This document shows, piece by piece, positions 63,232 to 64,000 of a stretch of 64,000 nucleotides of DNA. Under the pieces are notes generated by a model. It saw nothing but the letters and a program-made list of their open reading frames with translations. It did no database searches and was not told where the DNA came from. The DNA comes from Flavobacteriaceae bacterium (GTDB taxonomy: Bacteria > Bacteroidota > Bacteroidia > Flavobacteriales > Flavobacteriaceae): NCBI GenBank assembly GCA_023262185.1, contig JALRDO010000003.1, forward strand, positions 1-64,000. Reading direction: 5' to 3'. The position numbers were made by a program, and so were the translations under genes. Positions within the stretch are counted from its first letter, which is position 1. Each line of letters begins with the position of its first letter.

Positions 63232-64000
63232 CTAAAACATTTTAAGTAGCCTAATTACAAAAAGATCTATTACCTCAACTAGAATTAGGGCAATAATTAT
63301 CCATTCTAGCTTGCTACTCTCTTTGTGATCCATAATGTCCTTAAAGAGTTCAAGATCTTCTTTAATAATTGCTGTACGCTCACTTAAATACCTATATCTA
63401 TCTTTTAAATCAAAAGTTTGTTTTAATAAATTATCTAATCTGTTTAATTCTTGATTTTCCCAAGTTATATCTGGAGAATCGAAGATGTATAGATTTTCAG
63501 AGATTTGATTTTTTATATTCAAAACACGACCGATAAATCTCTTTAGTTTTCTCCCAGAAATTCTAAGCCTTCCCTTATCTTCTAATTCTTTGGTATAAAT
63601 AGTTGTTTCGTTCAACAATAGATCTGTTATGTCTAGATATTTATCTAGTGCAACGGATTGTGAAGTATTGAGCATTACCAGTCGTATGGCCTCAATATTA
63701 AATTCATGAAGAATGACTTTGTCGAAATTTACCTGAGTTAATTGTCCAGACACTTCAACCTTTATAGTCTCTTTAAGATCTTGCTCTTGCCATGATTTGA
63801 GCTCAGGATTAAGAACTTTTATAATGCTATTTATATCAGAATGAGAGCAGTTGAAAAACGCGATTACACCATATTGAAAAACATACACAAACTGCTTTTC
63901 TCTCAATAGCATAAAAAGTTCATCTGAATCAGAATAAATTACGCTTAAGTCTAATTTGAGCCTACATTGCTTAATATTCAGACTATTTTTTATGTGAAGA
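63232..64000 (-). CDS. RMD1/DUF155 family protein (5' end outside window)
   Basis: The frame is open from the window edge (64000) to the stop at 63232, giving at least 255 residues; an internal ATG at 63912 is unlikely to be the start because family-like sequence (KLDLSVIYSDSDELFM) continues before it. The core has VYVFQYGVIAFFNC near the front, and the C-terminus has the family hallmark: DRYRYLSERTAIIKEDLELFKDIMDHKESSKLEW, then a membrane helix IIIALILVEVIDLFVI. The family includes yeast Rmd1 and mitochondrial RMND1; bacterial function is unknown. It is the right-hand chromosomal neighbour of the element. Confidence 0.85.
   Translation of the reverse strand, partial: LHIKNSLNIKQCRLKLDLSVIYSDSDELFMLLREKQFVYVFQYGVIAFFNCSHSDINSIIKVLNPELKSWQEQDLKETIKVEVSGQLTQVNFDKVILHEFNIEAIRLVMLNTSQSVALDKYLDITDLLLNETTIYTKELEDKGRLRISGRKLKRFIGRVLNIKNQISENLYIFDSPDITWENQELNRLDNLLKQTFDLKDRYRYLSERTAIIKEDLELFKDIMDHKESSKLEWIIIALILVEVIDLFVIRLLKMF

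Overview
The window looks like chromosomal DNA of a Bacteroidota bacterium, probably a marine or free-living Flavobacteriia/Cytophagia-like heterotroph. The signs are TonB-dependent receptors with a carboxypeptidase-regulatory-like N-terminus, DUF4249, DUF5916, DUF2911 and DUF6526 proteins, many lipoproteins with short N-terminal lipoboxes, S10 and DUF885 secreted hydrolases, a TTG/TAnnTTTG-type promoter, and a Bacteroidota-type tyrosine recombinase. Most genes are packed tightly in short operons. The species is inference; I ran no database search.

Layout. 1-1531: end of an RND efflux pump and its TolC-like outer-membrane partner. 1623-7585: a periplasmic sugar-isomerase-like lipoprotein, thioredoxin, DUF2911, NIPSNAP, DUF6526, a TonB receptor and a VanX-like D,D-dipeptidase. 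7586-16111 (minus): two Gfo/Idh/MocA oxidoreductases, a GH3 glycosidase with PA14 domain, DUF5916 and an S10 carboxypeptidase. 16267-16665: a stand-alone TonB plug lipoprotein. 16800-23819 (plus): a tryptophanase gene, an iron-type alcohol dehydrogenase, a ribulose-phosphate-epimerase-like enzyme, and a complete fructose-type phosphotransferase system (EIIA, EIIC, EIIB, HPr, EI). Such PTS operons are uncommon in Bacteroidota, and this is the best candidate for an undescribed catabolic system. 23820-27062 (minus): a GH20 hexosaminidase and SIS-domain protein, convergent with the PTS operon.

28557-39461 (minus) is a myo-inositol catabolic operon: iolJ, iolB, iolC, iolA, iolE, iolG, iolD and a sodium/solute symporter, headed by a DAO-family oxidoreductase. 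Together these cover uptake and conversion of inositol to DHAP, acetyl-CoA and CO2. 39568-57789 holds a DUF1080 protein, DUF885 hydrolase, a large VPS10/BNR-repeat protein, an APC permease with a fused aldo/keto reductase-Rid protein, a sterol-desaturase-type hydroxylase, an M20/M19/GNAT operon, a TonB receptor with DUF4249 partner, and a GH29 fucosidase.

57796-57870 is tRNA-Val(GAC). A 43-bp copy of its 3' part recurs at 62997-63039. Between the two copies lies a 5.2-kb integrative element with a tyrosine recombinase, an HUH-type Rep-like protein, a ribbon-helix-helix miniprotein, small unknown proteins and, as cargo, a nucleotidyltransferase that strongly resembles lincosamide nucleotidyltransferases of the Lnu(B)/Lnu(F) type. 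Both ends carry a matching repeat (CGAACTA-N4-CGAACCTTT) that may bind the integrase. The window ends in a 5'-incomplete RMD1/DUF155 family gene.
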